NCBI RefSeq assembly: GCF_014635865.1
Contig: NZ_BMDQ01000001.1
Span: forward strand, 558,001-622,000
Direction of reading: 5' to 3'
DNA: 64,000 bases
Origin: Winogradskyella haliclonae
GTDB lineage: Bacteria; Bacteroidota; Bacteroidia; Flavobacteriales; Flavobacteriaceae
Part shown: in pieces, positions 54,317 to 63,235 of the stretch
How positions within the stretch are numbered: position 1 is the stretch's first letter
Layout: each line of letters opens with the position of its first letter
Position numbers and translations under genes: made by a program
The notes under the pieces: model-generated
The model's input: only the letters and a program-made list of their open reading frames with translations
What the model was told of the DNA's origin: nothing
The model's database searches: none

Positions 54317-55141
54317 ATGAAAAAGTTATTTTTTCTTGCTTTTTTTGGTTTTCAAGTGGTAATATCTCAAACCGAGATAAAACACATTGTTTATTTTGAA
54401 ACAGATAAATACTCTATTCCTGAAACAGAAATGCATAGACTTCTTCTCTTCCTAGATGATATAGAGTCTGTGGATATACATAAGATTTCTATTTACGGTT
54501 TTTGTGATGATAGAGGTAGTCATTCCTATAATATGGTACTCTCTCAAAATCGCGCCAATGTTATTAAAGAGGTTTTAACTAATAACGAATTTGACGAATC
54601 TCTAATTACCAATACAGATGGTAAGGGCGAATTATTACTTCGTATCATAAAAGAAAACGAGGTAAAAAGAATTAGAGGTCTTAATAGAAAAGTAGAAATT
54701 ATAGTATCTCCAGTTTTTCCTGCTAGAAAGAACAATTTCGATTCTAAAAAATTGGAAACAATTTTAAGTGGAGACTTAAAAGTTGGCGATAAAATATTGT
54801 TAGAAAACTTATTGTTTGAGCGTGGTTACAGCTACTTAATTCCTGAATCTAAAGTGATATTAAGTAAAATTGCGTCCATTTTAGTAAAACGTAGTGATGT
54901 TTATTTTACAATTGAAGGCCATGTCTGTTGCACAAGTGGAGAAAGAGATGCTATTGATGGTAAGACAAAAAAAAGAAACTTGTCTTATGCGCGTGCAAAA
55001 TATATTTATGATTACTTAGCAAGTAAAGGGGTTAGTAGACATAGAATGAAATATATAGGTATGAAGCGTAAGTTTCCTTTAGGTGGCCCTCAAAGACTTG
55101 ACCGTCGTGTGGAATTTTTAGTTACAAAAGTTGGGCATTAA
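54317..55141 (+). CDS. Periplasmic protein with two OmpA-like domains
   Basis: The ATG at 54317 gives 274 residues with a signal peptide (1-18). Two peptidoglycan-binding OmpA-like domains follow in tandem. The first (about 20-140) has IVYFETDKYSIPETE and GFCDDRGSHSYNMVLSQNRANVI; the second (about 165-274) has FERGYSYLIPESKVILSKIA, EGHVCCTSG and RNLSYARAKYIYDYL. There is no beta-barrel. The usual R-x-x-S-Y/N-x-x-R pattern is recognisable in both. A peptidoglycan tether is inferred. An upstream in-frame TTG at 54296 is less likely as start. Confidence 0.8.
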   Translation: MKKLFFLAFFGFQVVISQTEIKHIVYFETDKYSIPETEMHRLLLFLDDIESVDIHKISIYGFCDDRGSHSYNMVLSQNRANVIKEVLTNNEFDESLITNTDGKGELLLRIIKENEVKRIRGLNRKVEIIVSPVFPARKNNFDSKKLETILSGDLKVGDKILLENLLFERGYSYLIPESKVILSKIASILVKRSDVYFTIEGHVCCTSGERDAIDGKTKKRNLSYARAKYIYDYLASKGVSRHRMKYIGMKRKFPLGGPQRLDRRVEFLVTKVGH

Positions 55142-55142
55142 C

Positions 55143-55586
55143 CTAACTTTTCTTCATTTTTATATGTGGAATTCCGTCTTCTAAGTATGTCTTTCCTGTT
55201 TCAAAAAAACCTAAATTATTATAAAAGCGTTTTAAGTAAACTTGTGCAGAAATTAATATAACCTCTGTATTATAATGGTTTTCTATAGCTTTCATGGAGG
55301 CTTTCATTATATCGTAACCATATTTATGCTGTCGTTGATTTTCGGCAACCACTACCCTACCAATACTAGCCTCATTAAAATAATCTCCAGGTTTAAAAAT
55401 ACGTGTATAAGCTACAAGGTTTTTGTTCTTATAACCCAAAACATGCAATGCTCTTTGATCTTTACCATCAATATCTTGATAAACACAATCCTGCTCAACA
55501 ACAAAAACCTCACTTCTAAGTTGAAGCAAATCATATAATTCTTGTGTATTAAGTTCTGAAAATTGTTTTATAGAAGTCTCTAACAT
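55143..55586 (-). CDS. elaA: ElaA-type GNAT N-acetyltransferase
   Basis: A 147-residue GNAT acyltransferase. It carries the ElaA features LLQLRSEVFVVEQDCVYQDID near the start, then IGRVVVAENQRQHKYGYDIM, the acetyl-CoA loop, and AQVYLKRFYNNLGFFETG. The physiological acceptor is not known. It converges with the OmpA gene, one base apart. Confidence 0.87.
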   Translation of the reverse strand: MLETSIKQFSELNTQELYDLLQLRSEVFVVEQDCVYQDIDGKDQRALHVLGYKNKNLVAYTRIFKPGDYFNEASIGRVVVAENQRQHKYGYDIMKASMKAIENHYNTEVILISAQVYLKRFYNNLGFFETGKTYLEDGIPHIKMKKS

Positions 55587-55640
55587 TAAGTTATTTATTA
55601 AGTTGTGACAAACTTAAGCTAAAAAGAAATTAGGATAAAA

Positions 55641-55668
55641 AAACCTTGAGTATATCTACTCAAGGTTT
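55641..55668 (-). terminator. Terminator between rpiB and elaA (minus strand)
   Basis: On the minus strand a 12-bp stem with arms AAACCTTGAGTA and TACTCAAGGTTT and a 4-nt loop is followed by a T-run. It lies about 216 bp downstream of rpiB and 55 bp upstream of elaA, so it probably ends the rpiB transcript. Confidence 0.8.
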
Positions 55669-55884
55669 AATCTGTCAAGTATAATTAATCCCCATTAAAT
55701 TATACTTATTAATCTAACTATAAAGTGTTTAAAATGGTATCTAAAAAAACTTCAATTATTCACTATTTATATTATTAGATTAAAGTAATACGATGCTAAA
55801 TTAACCAATGGAATAGCAATTATAAAATAAAAGCTATTAAATACTATTTTTTTTGATTACATGTTTATTTTCAATCTTATATAT

Positions 55885-56319
55885 CTAGCAACTCATAGGT
55901 ATTTTATTAACTCTATTTTGGTGTCGACCGCCTTCAAAGTCTGTGTCTAAAAATGTATCTACCATTTTTAATGCTTGTGGTATCGCTGTATAACGTGCAG
56001 GAATACAAATAATATTAGCATTATTATGCTGCCTTGTGAGTTCTGTTATTTCATTCATCCAACAAATCCCAGCTCTTACATTAGGATATTTATTTGCTGT
56101 CATAGCTACACCATTAGCAGAACCACAAATAAGAATCCCAAAATCTACTTTATTGTCATTAACATCTTTTGCTACAGGATGTACAAAATCTGGATAATCT
56201 ACACTATCAAACGTATTTGTTCCGTAATTCTTTACAGTAATCCCTTTTGATTCAAGATGTTTTATAATAGCTTGTTTATAATCAGGACCAGCATGATCAT
56301 TACCTATAGAAATTGTCAT
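55885..56319 (-). CDS. rpiB: Ribose-5-phosphate isomerase B
   Basis: Isomerises ribose 5-phosphate and ribulose 5-phosphate in the pentose phosphate pathway. Key features are IGNDHAGPDYK (Asp8, His9), the catalytic Cys65 in ICGSANG and the CWMNEITELTRQHNNANIICI block. At 144 residues it is full length. It faces away from rnr across the AT-rich island. Confidence 0.95.
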   Translation of the reverse strand: MTISIGNDHAGPDYKQAIIKHLESKGITVKNYGTNTFDSVDYPDFVHPVAKDVNDNKVDFGILICGSANGVAMTANKYPNVRAGICWMNEITELTRQHNNANIICIPARYTAIPQALKMVDTFLDTDFEGGRHQNRVNKIPMSC

Positions 56320-56936
56320 TTTTTGTTTTTGTTTTTTTATTAGTGTAAAGTTACGATTATTTCAAATTGGTTAATAGGGTTATTCATTACTTGTTAATAA
56401 GTGTTGACAAGTATTTAGAAGTAAAATTTTATTTATTCAATAAAAATTACAAACCAGAATTAGTTTTACAAAACCAAAAAAGTTAGACTTAAATTTTAGA
56501 TAAGTTATCAGATAAAAAAAAGAATCTACTAACATAGAATTTTAAAAGACTTATTAAAAATAATACGTTAATTTAGGTTATTAACAACTGTGAATAGTAA
56601 ATCAAAAAACACTGAATTATAAGTCTTTAATTATCTTATAACATGTTAATAGAAAATAGTAAGTCATTTTTACAACTAACACTATAAAAAGTTATACCGC
56701 TATTAACAGTCTATAATAACCATCATTTTTATTTTAAATTTTTAAAAAGAAAAAATGTATAATAGTATAATTGTGGAAAACTGTAATTTTTAATTGATTT
56801 AACTTTAATTAAACATGGTTAAAAATTAATACCTTAGCTTTGTACCAACTTAATATAATTTACTTCGCCTGATATTAAGTGTATTATAGATAGAATTCCT
56901 GACACTTTCAGGAAAATGAAAATGACAAATAATTAA
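56320..56936. other. AT-rich gene-free island with DnaA-box-like 9-mers, candidate oriC
   Basis: 617 bp, very AT-rich, without a coding frame. It holds TTATTAACA/CTATTAACA-type 9-mers at 56392-56400, 56578-56586, 56644-56652 and 56700-56708, a variant at 56369-56377, CTATTCACA at 56589-56597 and TTTTCCACA at 56772-56780, in both orientations. The last two are one mismatch from the DnaA box TTATNCACA, and the others are similar. Oligo-A/T runs could unwind. It also contains the rnr -7 element. Replication function is a hypothesis; dnaA is not in the window. Confidence 0.4.
56835..56842 (+). promoter_or_regulatory. Promoter -7 element for rnr
   Basis: TAGCTTTG matches TAnnTTTG, 94 bp upstream of the rnr ATG, implying a 5' untranslated region of about 85 nt. 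No -33 TTG at the right spacing is seen. Confidence 0.4.
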
Positions 56937-59171
56937 ATGACAAAAAAAAGAAAAAAGAAATCCAAGAAGGGGATTTCAAACCTTACTAATACAATTCTAA
57001 GTATTCTAAAAAAAGAACGAAATAAATCCTTTAACTACAAACAGATTGCAGCCATACTTGGTGTTAATGATGCTAGTAGTCGTAATCAAATTATAAAAAC
57101 CTTAGCTAAACTTACTGCGAGACAAGAGATAGAACAAGTAGACCGTGGAAAGTATAGAGCTATTGTTACTGCAGAATATTACACTGGTATCTTAGATCTT
57201 TCCGCTAAAGGAAATGGTTATGTTATATCAGATGATTTTGAAGACGATGTGTTTATTGCATCAAACAATATTAACAAAGCTTTAGATGGTGATGAAGTAG
57301 AATTTTATGCTTACAAACGAAGAAGACTAGGAAAACTAGAAGGAGAAATAACCAATATTCTTAAACGAGCTAAAACAGAGTATGTAGGTACTATTCAAAT
57401 TCAAGACAAAAAGAATTTTGCTTTTGTAGTTACGGATAGTAGTAAAATGTACAAAGACATTTTTGTACCCATTAATAAAATTAATAAAGCAGATGACGGT
57501 GATAAGGTACTTGTTGCTCTTGCCGATTGGCCAGAAAAAGCAGATTCTCCTTATGGTAAAGTCCTTAAAGTTTTAGGTAAACCTGGAGAACATAGTACTG
57601 AGATACATTCTATTTTAGCTGAGTATGGTTTGCCAGCAGAGTTTCCTTATGAAGTAGAGGACTATGCTAACAATATTGATATTTCTATTAAGGAAGAAGA
57701 GATAAAAAAGCGTCGTGACATGCGTAAAGATTTAACTTTTACCATTGATCCAAAAGATGCAAAAGATTTTGATGATGCTTTATCGTTTAAGGTTTTAGAA
57801 AATGGAGATTATGAAATAGGCATCCATATTGCAGATGTATCACACTACGTAAAACCAGATACAATCTTAGATGATGAAGCTTATGAGCGCGCCACTTCAA
57901 TCTATCTAGTAGATCGTGTAGTACCAATGCTTCCAGAACGTCTATCTAATGGCGCGTGCTCTTTACGTCCTCATGAAGAAAAGTATACGTTTTCTGCAGT
58001 ATTTAAAATGAATGCAAAATGCGAAATTAAAGACGAATGGTACGGACGAACAGTTACGTATTCTGATGCACGTTTTGCTTATGAAGAAGCACAAGCGATT
58101 ATAGAAAATAATCCAAATATTACTTTAGATTCTATCAATAATTCTAAAATAGATACAACTATTCCTAAAGAAGTGTCTTTAACAGAAAAAGAATATAAAA
58201 CACAACCTGAAATTGCTGAAGCGGTATTGGTTTTAGATAGATTGGCTAAAAAAATGCGCTCGCAACGTATGCGAGAAGGTGCTATTTCTTTTGATAAAGT
58301 TGAAGTAAAGTTCAATTTAGATAGCGACGCAAATCCTGTTGGTGTATTTTTTAAGACAAGTAAAGATGCAAATAAACTCATTGAGGAGTTTATGTTATTA
58401 GCTAATCGAAAAGTATCAGAATTTATAGGAAAGCAAAAACCAAAAAAGACCTTTGTTTATCGTGTTCATGATGAGCCAGATGAAGCAAAACTTGCACAAC
58501 TTCAAAATGTAGTTAGTCGTTTTGGTCATAAACTTAATTTTAAAGATAAGGCTAGTGTGTCTTCTTCATTAAATAATTTATTAAAAGATGTGGTTGGTAA
58601 AAAAGAGCAAAATCTTGTAGATACACTAACAATCCGTACGATGTCTAAAGCAGAATATACGACGCATAATATCGGACATTATGGATTGTCTTTTGAATAT
58701 TACAGTCATTTTACATCACCAATTCGTCGTTATCCTGATGTAATGGCGCATCGTTTATTACAACACTATCTCGATGGAAACAAATCCGCTAATGAAGAGA
58801 TTTATGAAGAAAAATGTCGTCATAGTAGCGATATGGAAAACTTAGCAACAAAAGCAGAGCGAGATTCTATCAAATACATGCAAATTCGTTTTATGCAAGA
58901 CCACCAAGACGAAGAATTTACAGGTGTTATTTCTGGTGTTACTGATTGGGGTATTTATGTGGAAATCATTTCTAATAAATGCGAAGGTATGGTTAGTGTT
59001 CGAGATATGAATGACGATCACTATTATTTTGACCAAGACCATTATGCAATGATTGGTAAAAACACAAATATGATATATCAACTTGGTGATGAGGTCATTG
59101 TTAAAGTTAAGAACACAGACTTAGTGAAAAAACATCTAGATTTCTTTATGGTTGGTAAACCACAAGAATAA
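56937..59171 (+). CDS. rnr: Ribonuclease R
   Basis: Processive 3'-5' exoribonuclease of 744 residues. A basic N-terminus with a winged-helix-like region (about 15-75) is followed by cold-shock domains (about 80-240), the RNB catalytic domain with DPKDAKDFDDAL (Asp residues bind magnesium; about 280), YSHFTSPIRRYPDVMAHRLL near 590, and a C-terminal S1 domain (about 660-740, FTGVISGVTDWGIYVEI). Length is typical. Confidence 0.95.
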   Translation: MTKKRKKKSKKGISNLTNTILSILKKERNKSFNYKQIAAILGVNDASSRNQIIKTLAKLTARQEIEQVDRGKYRAIVTAEYYTGILDLSAKGNGYVISDDFEDDVFIASNNINKALDGDEVEFYAYKRRRLGKLEGEITNILKRAKTEYVGTIQIQDKKNFAFVVTDSSKMYKDIFVPINKINKADDGDKVLVALADWPEKADSPYGKVLKVLGKPGEHSTEIHSILAEYGLPAEFPYEVEDYANNIDISIKEEEIKKRRDMRKDLTFTIDPKDAKDFDDALSFKVLENGDYEIGIHIADVSHYVKPDTILDDEAYERATSIYLVDRVVPMLPERLSNGACSLRPHEEKYTFSAVFKMNAKCEIKDEWYGRTVTYSDARFAYEEAQAIIENNPNITLDSINNSKIDTTIPKEVSLTEKEYKTQPEIAEAVLVLDRLAKKMRSQRMREGAISFDKVEVKFNLDSDANPVGVFFKTSKDANKLIEEFMLLANRKVSEFIGKQKPKKTFVYRVHDEPDEAKLAQLQNVVSRFGHKLNFKDKASVSSSLNNLLKDVVGKKEQNLVDTLTIRTMSKAEYTTHNIGHYGLSFEYYSHFTSPIRRYPDVMAHRLLQHYLDGNKSANEEIYEEKCRHSSDMENLATKAERDSIKYMQIRFMQDHQDEEFTGVISGVTDWGIYVEIISNKCEGMVSVRDMNDDHYYFDQDHYAMIGKNTNMIYQLGDEVIVKVKNTDLVKKHLDFFMVGKPQE

Positions 59172-59235
59172 ACGCTATCTGTAACAAAACCATAATATCT
59201 CAGACAGATATAGAAACGATAAATTTCTATAAATT

Positions 59236-59487
59236 ATGAAAACAGATACCTGTTCCGCTTGTGGTTCTACAAGAATAATGCATGACATGAGAATTATAGA
59301 TTTTGGTCATGGTAATGTTAAAAAAGATTTGTCTGTTGAGATTAAAACAACAGATAGAGTTCTTTTTAATAAATTTGAAAAAGGCGCCTTAAAAGCACAA
59401 ATATGTGGTTCTTGCGGTAAAGTAGATTTGTCTATAAATGACCCACAAGAGTTGTGGCAAGCTTATCTTAAAACAAAAACATTATAA
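59236..59487 (+). CDS. Small zinc-ribbon protein
   Basis: An 83-residue protein with two Cys pairs, CSACG (6-10) and CGSCG (about 57-61), which should bind one zinc ion in a ribbon. The middle is a charged beta-rich stretch. I do not recognise a named family. It is followed 5 bp later by the YbjQ gene and then by a small membrane-protein gene, so the three are likely co-transcribed. Function unknown. Confidence 0.75.
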   Translation: MKTDTCSACGSTRIMHDMRIIDFGHGNVKKDLSVEIKTTDRVLFNKFEKGALKAQICGSCGKVDLSINDPQELWQAYLKTKTL

Positions 59488-59492
59488 AAACT

Positions 59493-59792
59493 ATGATATT
59501 AACAACGACAAATACGATTGAAGGTTTTAAAATTGCAGATTATTTAGGTATTGTAACTGGTGTTGCTATTAACGACCAAACATTAGCTTCAGGATTTAGC
59601 ACTTCAAAATATTATAAAAAACTTCAAGATAGTGTGGATGTTGTAAAAGAAAAAGCGTTTCAATCTTTAACAGAAAATGCTAAAGCTCTAGGCGCTAATG
59701 CCATAGTAGGTATTAAAATAGAAATAGAATTAACTACTACAAATTACCCAATGGTCTCAGTCACCGGAACTGCAGTTAAAGTAATGGTCTGA
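59493..59792 (+). CDS. YbjQ (UPF0145) family protein
   Basis: A 99-residue YbjQ/DUF74 protein, a family often called heavy-metal-binding-like. The pattern TTNTIEGFKIADYLGIVTG at the N-terminus, AFQSLTENAKALGANAIVGIKIE in the middle and the terminal VSVTGTAVKV strand are diagnostic. Members form pentameric rings; their role is unclear. It sits between a zinc-ribbon gene and a membrane-protein gene. Confidence 0.88.
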   Translation: MILTTTNTIEGFKIADYLGIVTGVAINDQTLASGFSTSKYYKKLQDSVDVVKEKAFQSLTENAKALGANAIVGIKIEIELTTTNYPMVSVTGTAVKVMV

Positions 59793-59794
59793 TT

Positions 59795-60031
59795 ATGAAT
59801 CCTAGCACAAAAGCCATTCTTATTTCGTTACTTATTTTTCTAGGAATCTTTATTCTGGTATTACTATTTTTTAAAGGTATATTAGGTTTAACTGAAGGTC
59901 CAGTTGCTGGAATGATTTCAGCGGTAATAGCCGCTCTTTTTTCACCAAGACGGACAATTATTAATAAACAATCTGGAAAAGAAGTACAGTTAAAATGGTT
60001 TTTTAGTGACCGAATTTATATCATTAAATAA
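59795..60031 (+). CDS. Small membrane protein downstream of YbjQ
   Basis: A 78-residue protein with two predicted helices (about 7-28 and 32-50) and a basic tail that ends IINKQSGKEVQLKWFFSDRIYIIK. No family recognised. It starts 2 bp after the YbjQ stop; co-occurrence with YbjQ suggests a joint function at the membrane, which is inference only. Confidence 0.65.
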   Translation: MNPSTKAILISLLIFLGIFILVLLFFKGILGLTEGPVAGMISAVIAALFSPRRTIINKQSGKEVQLKWFFSDRIYIIK

Positions 60032-60089
60032 TTAAATATGTAACAGTTCGTTTTTAGTATTATCTGTATACTTATAAAATTAAAGCAAA

Positions 60090-60761
60090 ATGAAAAAAGC
60101 AATAACCATTATAGCATTTGTAATAAGCACACTAGTATGTGCACAAAGTCCAATTGTAAAAGATGTTGGCGAATTTAAAGAGCTTAAAGCCTTTGATTTA
60201 ATTAATGTCACCATGATTAAATCAGATGAAAACAAAATAGTTATAGAAGGCGCAAATAGAAGAAATGTACAAGTCATTAATAAAAACGGAAAACTTAAAA
60301 TCCGCATGGAATTAGAAGAATCTTATGATGGTAACGACACACAAGTGATGCTACATTACACATCAGTAGATATTATAGATGCTAATGAAGGCGCAAACAT
60401 CAAAGTTAAAGGCACGATAGAGCAATTTGATATTAAATTTAAGGCCCAAGAAGGTGGAGAAATTACAGCGGATGTCAAAGCATCATACACAGATGTTAGA
60501 GCAGTTACTGGAGGTGTTGTCAATCTTACAGGGCAATCCAAAAATCAAGATGTCACTATTTATACCGGCGGTGTATTTAATGGTAAAGAATTTAAAACAG
60601 AAAACACCGAAGTATCGATTAATGCTGCAGGTGAAGCTGAGATTAATGCTTCAGAATTTGTTGAGGTTAGAGTCAGAGCAGGTGGAGATGTTTATATCTA
60701 CGGAAACCCAAAAGAAATTGACGAAAAACGTGTCCTTGGTGGCCGTATAAAACGCATGTAA
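60090..60761 (+). CDS. Head-GIN domain (DUF2807) protein, secreted
   Basis: A 223-residue protein with a signal peptide (1-18, VISTLVCAQ). The rest is a right-handed beta-helix-like DUF2807 domain with the ladder EGANIKVKG, EGGEITADVKASYTDVRAVTGGVVNL and GEAEINASEFVEVRVRAGGDVYIYG, ending GGRIKRM. Such head-GIN proteins are common in Bacteroidota and have no agreed function; a surface or periplasmic role is likely. Confidence 0.85.
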   Translation: MKKAITIIAFVISTLVCAQSPIVKDVGEFKELKAFDLINVTMIKSDENKIVIEGANRRNVQVINKNGKLKIRMELEESYDGNDTQVMLHYTSVDIIDANEGANIKVKGTIEQFDIKFKAQEGGEITADVKASYTDVRAVTGGVVNLTGQSKNQDVTIYTGGVFNGKEFKTENTEVSINAAGEAEINASEFVEVRVRAGGDVYIYGNPKEIDEKRVLGGRIKRM

Positions 60762-60771
60762 ACAACCTTTC

Positions 60772-60798
60772 TTGTTCGTAATATCTTTACTACATTTG
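60772..60798 (+). promoter_or_regulatory. Promoter of the LysE-type exporter gene
   Basis: TTG (60772-60774), a 16-bp spacer and TACATTTG (60791-60798) match the Bacteroidota consensus with a slightly short spacer. Transcription would start at the inverted repeat that follows. Confidence 0.6.
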
Positions 60799-60819
60799 TG
60801 TAAACCATCAGTGTTTACA
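60799..60819 (+). promoter_or_regulatory. Inverted repeat between promoter and start codon of the LysE gene
   Basis: TGTAAAC and GTTTACA are perfect 7-bp arms separated by 7 bp, and the last base is the A of the start codon. It could be an operator at the transcription start or a hairpin that hides the start codon. Confidence 0.45.
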
Positions 60820-61502
60820 TGTTTGACGATATATTAACAGCCATTCCCTTTGGAATCATACTTGCCTTTACCATTGGACCAGTCTTTTTTGTGCTCTTAG
60901 AGACGAGCGCTACAAAAGGATTTAAAAGCGCGTTAATATTTGATTTAGGTGTTATATTAGCCGATGTTGTTTTTATTCTTTTAGCATTTTACAGTACAAA
61001 TAAAATTGTAGAAAAAGTAAAAGACGACCCTAGTTTTCTAATTTTTGGTGGGGTACTACTTATAGTTTATGGCATTATTTCTTTTATCAAAACGTCCAAG
61101 TCTTTTCGAGCCATTGTTAGAGAATACCATAAAGTCGAAATCCAGAAAGACTACGGAAAACTATTTATCAAAGGCTTTTTACTCAATTTTATAAATATCG
61201 GTGTGCTTTTAGGTTGGTTGGGTTTTATTGTTATAGGTACGTCTTTAACCACCTCAGAAAACGGCACATTTATTTTTATTACAACAATGCTAACCACGTA
61301 TTTTGTTGTAGACTTATTTAAGATTGCTGCTGCAAAACGACTACGAACAAAATTAACGCCAAGACGTATTTTTAAAACCAAAAAAATTGTAGCATTAGCA
61401 ATCCTAGGCTTTGGAATTTTACTATTAACTCAAGGTCTTTTCCCAGAAATGTATGAGAAAAGCAAGGAGCAAATAGAAAAAATTAATCCTGTAAGGCATT
61501 AA
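60819..61502 (+). CDS. LysE-family amino acid exporter
   Basis: A 227-residue exporter with six predicted helices. FGIILAFTIGPVFFVLLETSATKGFKSALIFDLGVILAD is the family N-terminal block with the conserved G-P motif. A charged cytoplasmic loop (about 92-112) separates helices 3 and 4. Substrate is unknown. A consensus promoter and a dyad precede the gene. Confidence 0.87.
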   Translation: MFDDILTAIPFGIILAFTIGPVFFVLLETSATKGFKSALIFDLGVILADVVFILLAFYSTNKIVEKVKDDPSFLIFGGVLLIVYGIISFIKTSKSFRAIVREYHKVEIQKDYGKLFIKGFLLNFINIGVLLGWLGFIVIGTSLTTSENGTFIFITTMLTTYFVVDLFKIAAAKRLRTKLTPRRIFKTKKIVALAILGFGILLLTQGLFPEMYEKSKEQIEKINPVRH

Positions 61503-61620
61503 TAAAACAACATTTCTACACCACATATATTTTTTTGCAACCGAAATTCCTATCAGGAACTTTGTTTCGACATATTTGCTATCTTAGGTCACGTACTAGA
61601 AAATTATCCAAAGACCTAGC

Positions 61621-63228
61621 ATGAACTCAACTCAAAAAGCAAGTTTAAGAAGCAAACTGTTCCGTCACCTTGATGGTATTGTTATTTCGCCCACTGCTTA
61701 TACCTTAAAAGAACACGGTGTAACAGATTATTTACTACAAAACAAAGCAGCAACCCTTAAGGAGCTTACAACAAAATTCAAGGCAAACGAAGGCTATTTA
61801 AATATTGCATTAAGAGGGCTTTGTTCTCAAGGCTGGCTTGTTCAAAATGTTGATAATAAAAATGATGCTATTAGTTATCAAACCAATGAAGCATCTGAAA
61901 TAGCGTTCAATTATTTTCACTTGTATAAGGATGTTACAGACTTATTAAAAATGTCTGAGAATTACCATCCAAGAAAATTTGAAATTGAACCATTTCTGAA
62001 ACTGGAACGCATTTACAATAAGTACAAAACCAACTATGGTATTCAGTTATCTAAAAATGAGCTTCAAAGACAAATAGAGGAACAAATCCTAGCACATATC
62101 GAAGGTGTTATCGTTGGGCCAACTATTGTCTATTTAGGTATTACAGGCATGTTTCATAAGTATTTTATGGAATCGAGATTTAAAGCTGAAGAGTTCTACC
62201 AAAACCATCAAGAGTTTAATAAACTACTTATAATCCTCACGGAATTAGGTTGGTTTGATCAAAAAAATGGCTCTTATTCATTTACTGATTTTGGATTGTT
62301 TTTTGCAAAAAGAGCCAGTGCATATGGTGTTACAGTATCTTATAAACCCACACTTTGCAAATTAGACAACCTAATATTTGGTGATCCATTAATACTTAAA
62401 AAGCAATCTACAGCATCTGAAGAAAAACATGTCGATCGTGAAATGAATATTTGGGGAAGCGGTGGTGCTCATAGCGCCTATTTCAAGGTTGTAGACCAAA
62501 TTATAATCGACCTTTTTAACAAACCAATAGACCAACAACCTCAAGGCGTTCTTGATATGGGATGTGGTAATGGTGCTTTTTTAAAGCATTTATTTTCAGT
62601 TATAGAGAATCAAACCTATCGAGGCTCTATTTTAGATGAATATCCTTTAAAAATAATAGGAGTAGATTATAACGAAGCAGCACTCAAAGTGACTAAGAAA
62701 AACCTTATTCAAGCAGACATATGGGCGAAGATTATTTGGGGAGATATTGGTGACCCTAATCGTTTAGCTGAAGACCTAGAGAAAAATTATGATATTGATA
62801 TAAGAGAATTACTCAACGTAAGAACCTTTTTAGATCATAATAGAATTTGGAAACACCCTAAAAACAAACCCTCAAGAGTAAGCATGTCAACCGGTGCATA
62901 TGCTTTTGAGGGCGAAAGAATCAATAATAATTTAGTTGCAGAATCATTAAAAGAGCATATTGGTAAATGGACACCTTATGTCAAAAAATTTGGTTTATTA
63001 CTAATTGAGCTGCATACCGTCAATCCAGAATTGGTTGCACAAAACTTAGGGAATACGGCTGCCACTGCTTATGACCTAACACATGGATATTCTGATCAAT
63101 ATATACTAGAGTTGGATGAGTATTTAAACGTAATTCAAGACGCCGGTTTAGCTCCTGATATGAGTAAGTTTAGAAAATTCCCTGATTCTGACTTTGCTAC
63201 AGTGTCCATTAGCTTGTTAAAAAATTAA
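61621..63228 (+). CDS. Class I SAM methyltransferase with duplicated N-terminal module
   Basis: A 535-residue protein. Residues about 9-76 and 152-217 look like two related helical, winged-helix-like modules: both have a H-L/I-D/E-G-I/V-x-x-x-P-T-x-x-Y-L core. The C-terminal half is a Rossmann methyltransferase with VLDMGCGNGAFLKHL (310-324) and IIGVDYNEAALKVTKKNL. The layout suggests two wHTH-type dimerisation modules, as in small-molecule O-methyltransferases, but the substrate is unknown. Long insertions follow the SAM motif. It is 7 bp before the VOC gene. Confidence 0.75.
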   Translation: MNSTQKASLRSKLFRHLDGIVISPTAYTLKEHGVTDYLLQNKAATLKELTTKFKANEGYLNIALRGLCSQGWLVQNVDNKNDAISYQTNEASEIAFNYFHLYKDVTDLLKMSENYHPRKFEIEPFLKLERIYNKYKTNYGIQLSKNELQRQIEEQILAHIEGVIVGPTIVYLGITGMFHKYFMESRFKAEEFYQNHQEFNKLLIILTELGWFDQKNGSYSFTDFGLFFAKRASAYGVTVSYKPTLCKLDNLIFGDPLILKKQSTASEEKHVDREMNIWGSGGAHSAYFKVVDQIIIDLFNKPIDQQPQGVLDMGCGNGAFLKHLFSVIENQTYRGSILDEYPLKIIGVDYNEAALKVTKKNLIQADIWAKIIWGDIGDPNRLAEDLEKNYDIDIRELLNVRTFLDHNRIWKHPKNKPSRVSMSTGAYAFEGERINNNLVAESLKEHIGKWTPYVKKFGLLLIELHTVNPELVAQNLGNTAATAYDLTHGYSDQYILELDEYLNVIQDAGLAPDMSKFRKFPDSDFATVSISLLKN

Positions 63229-63235
63229 GAAGACC

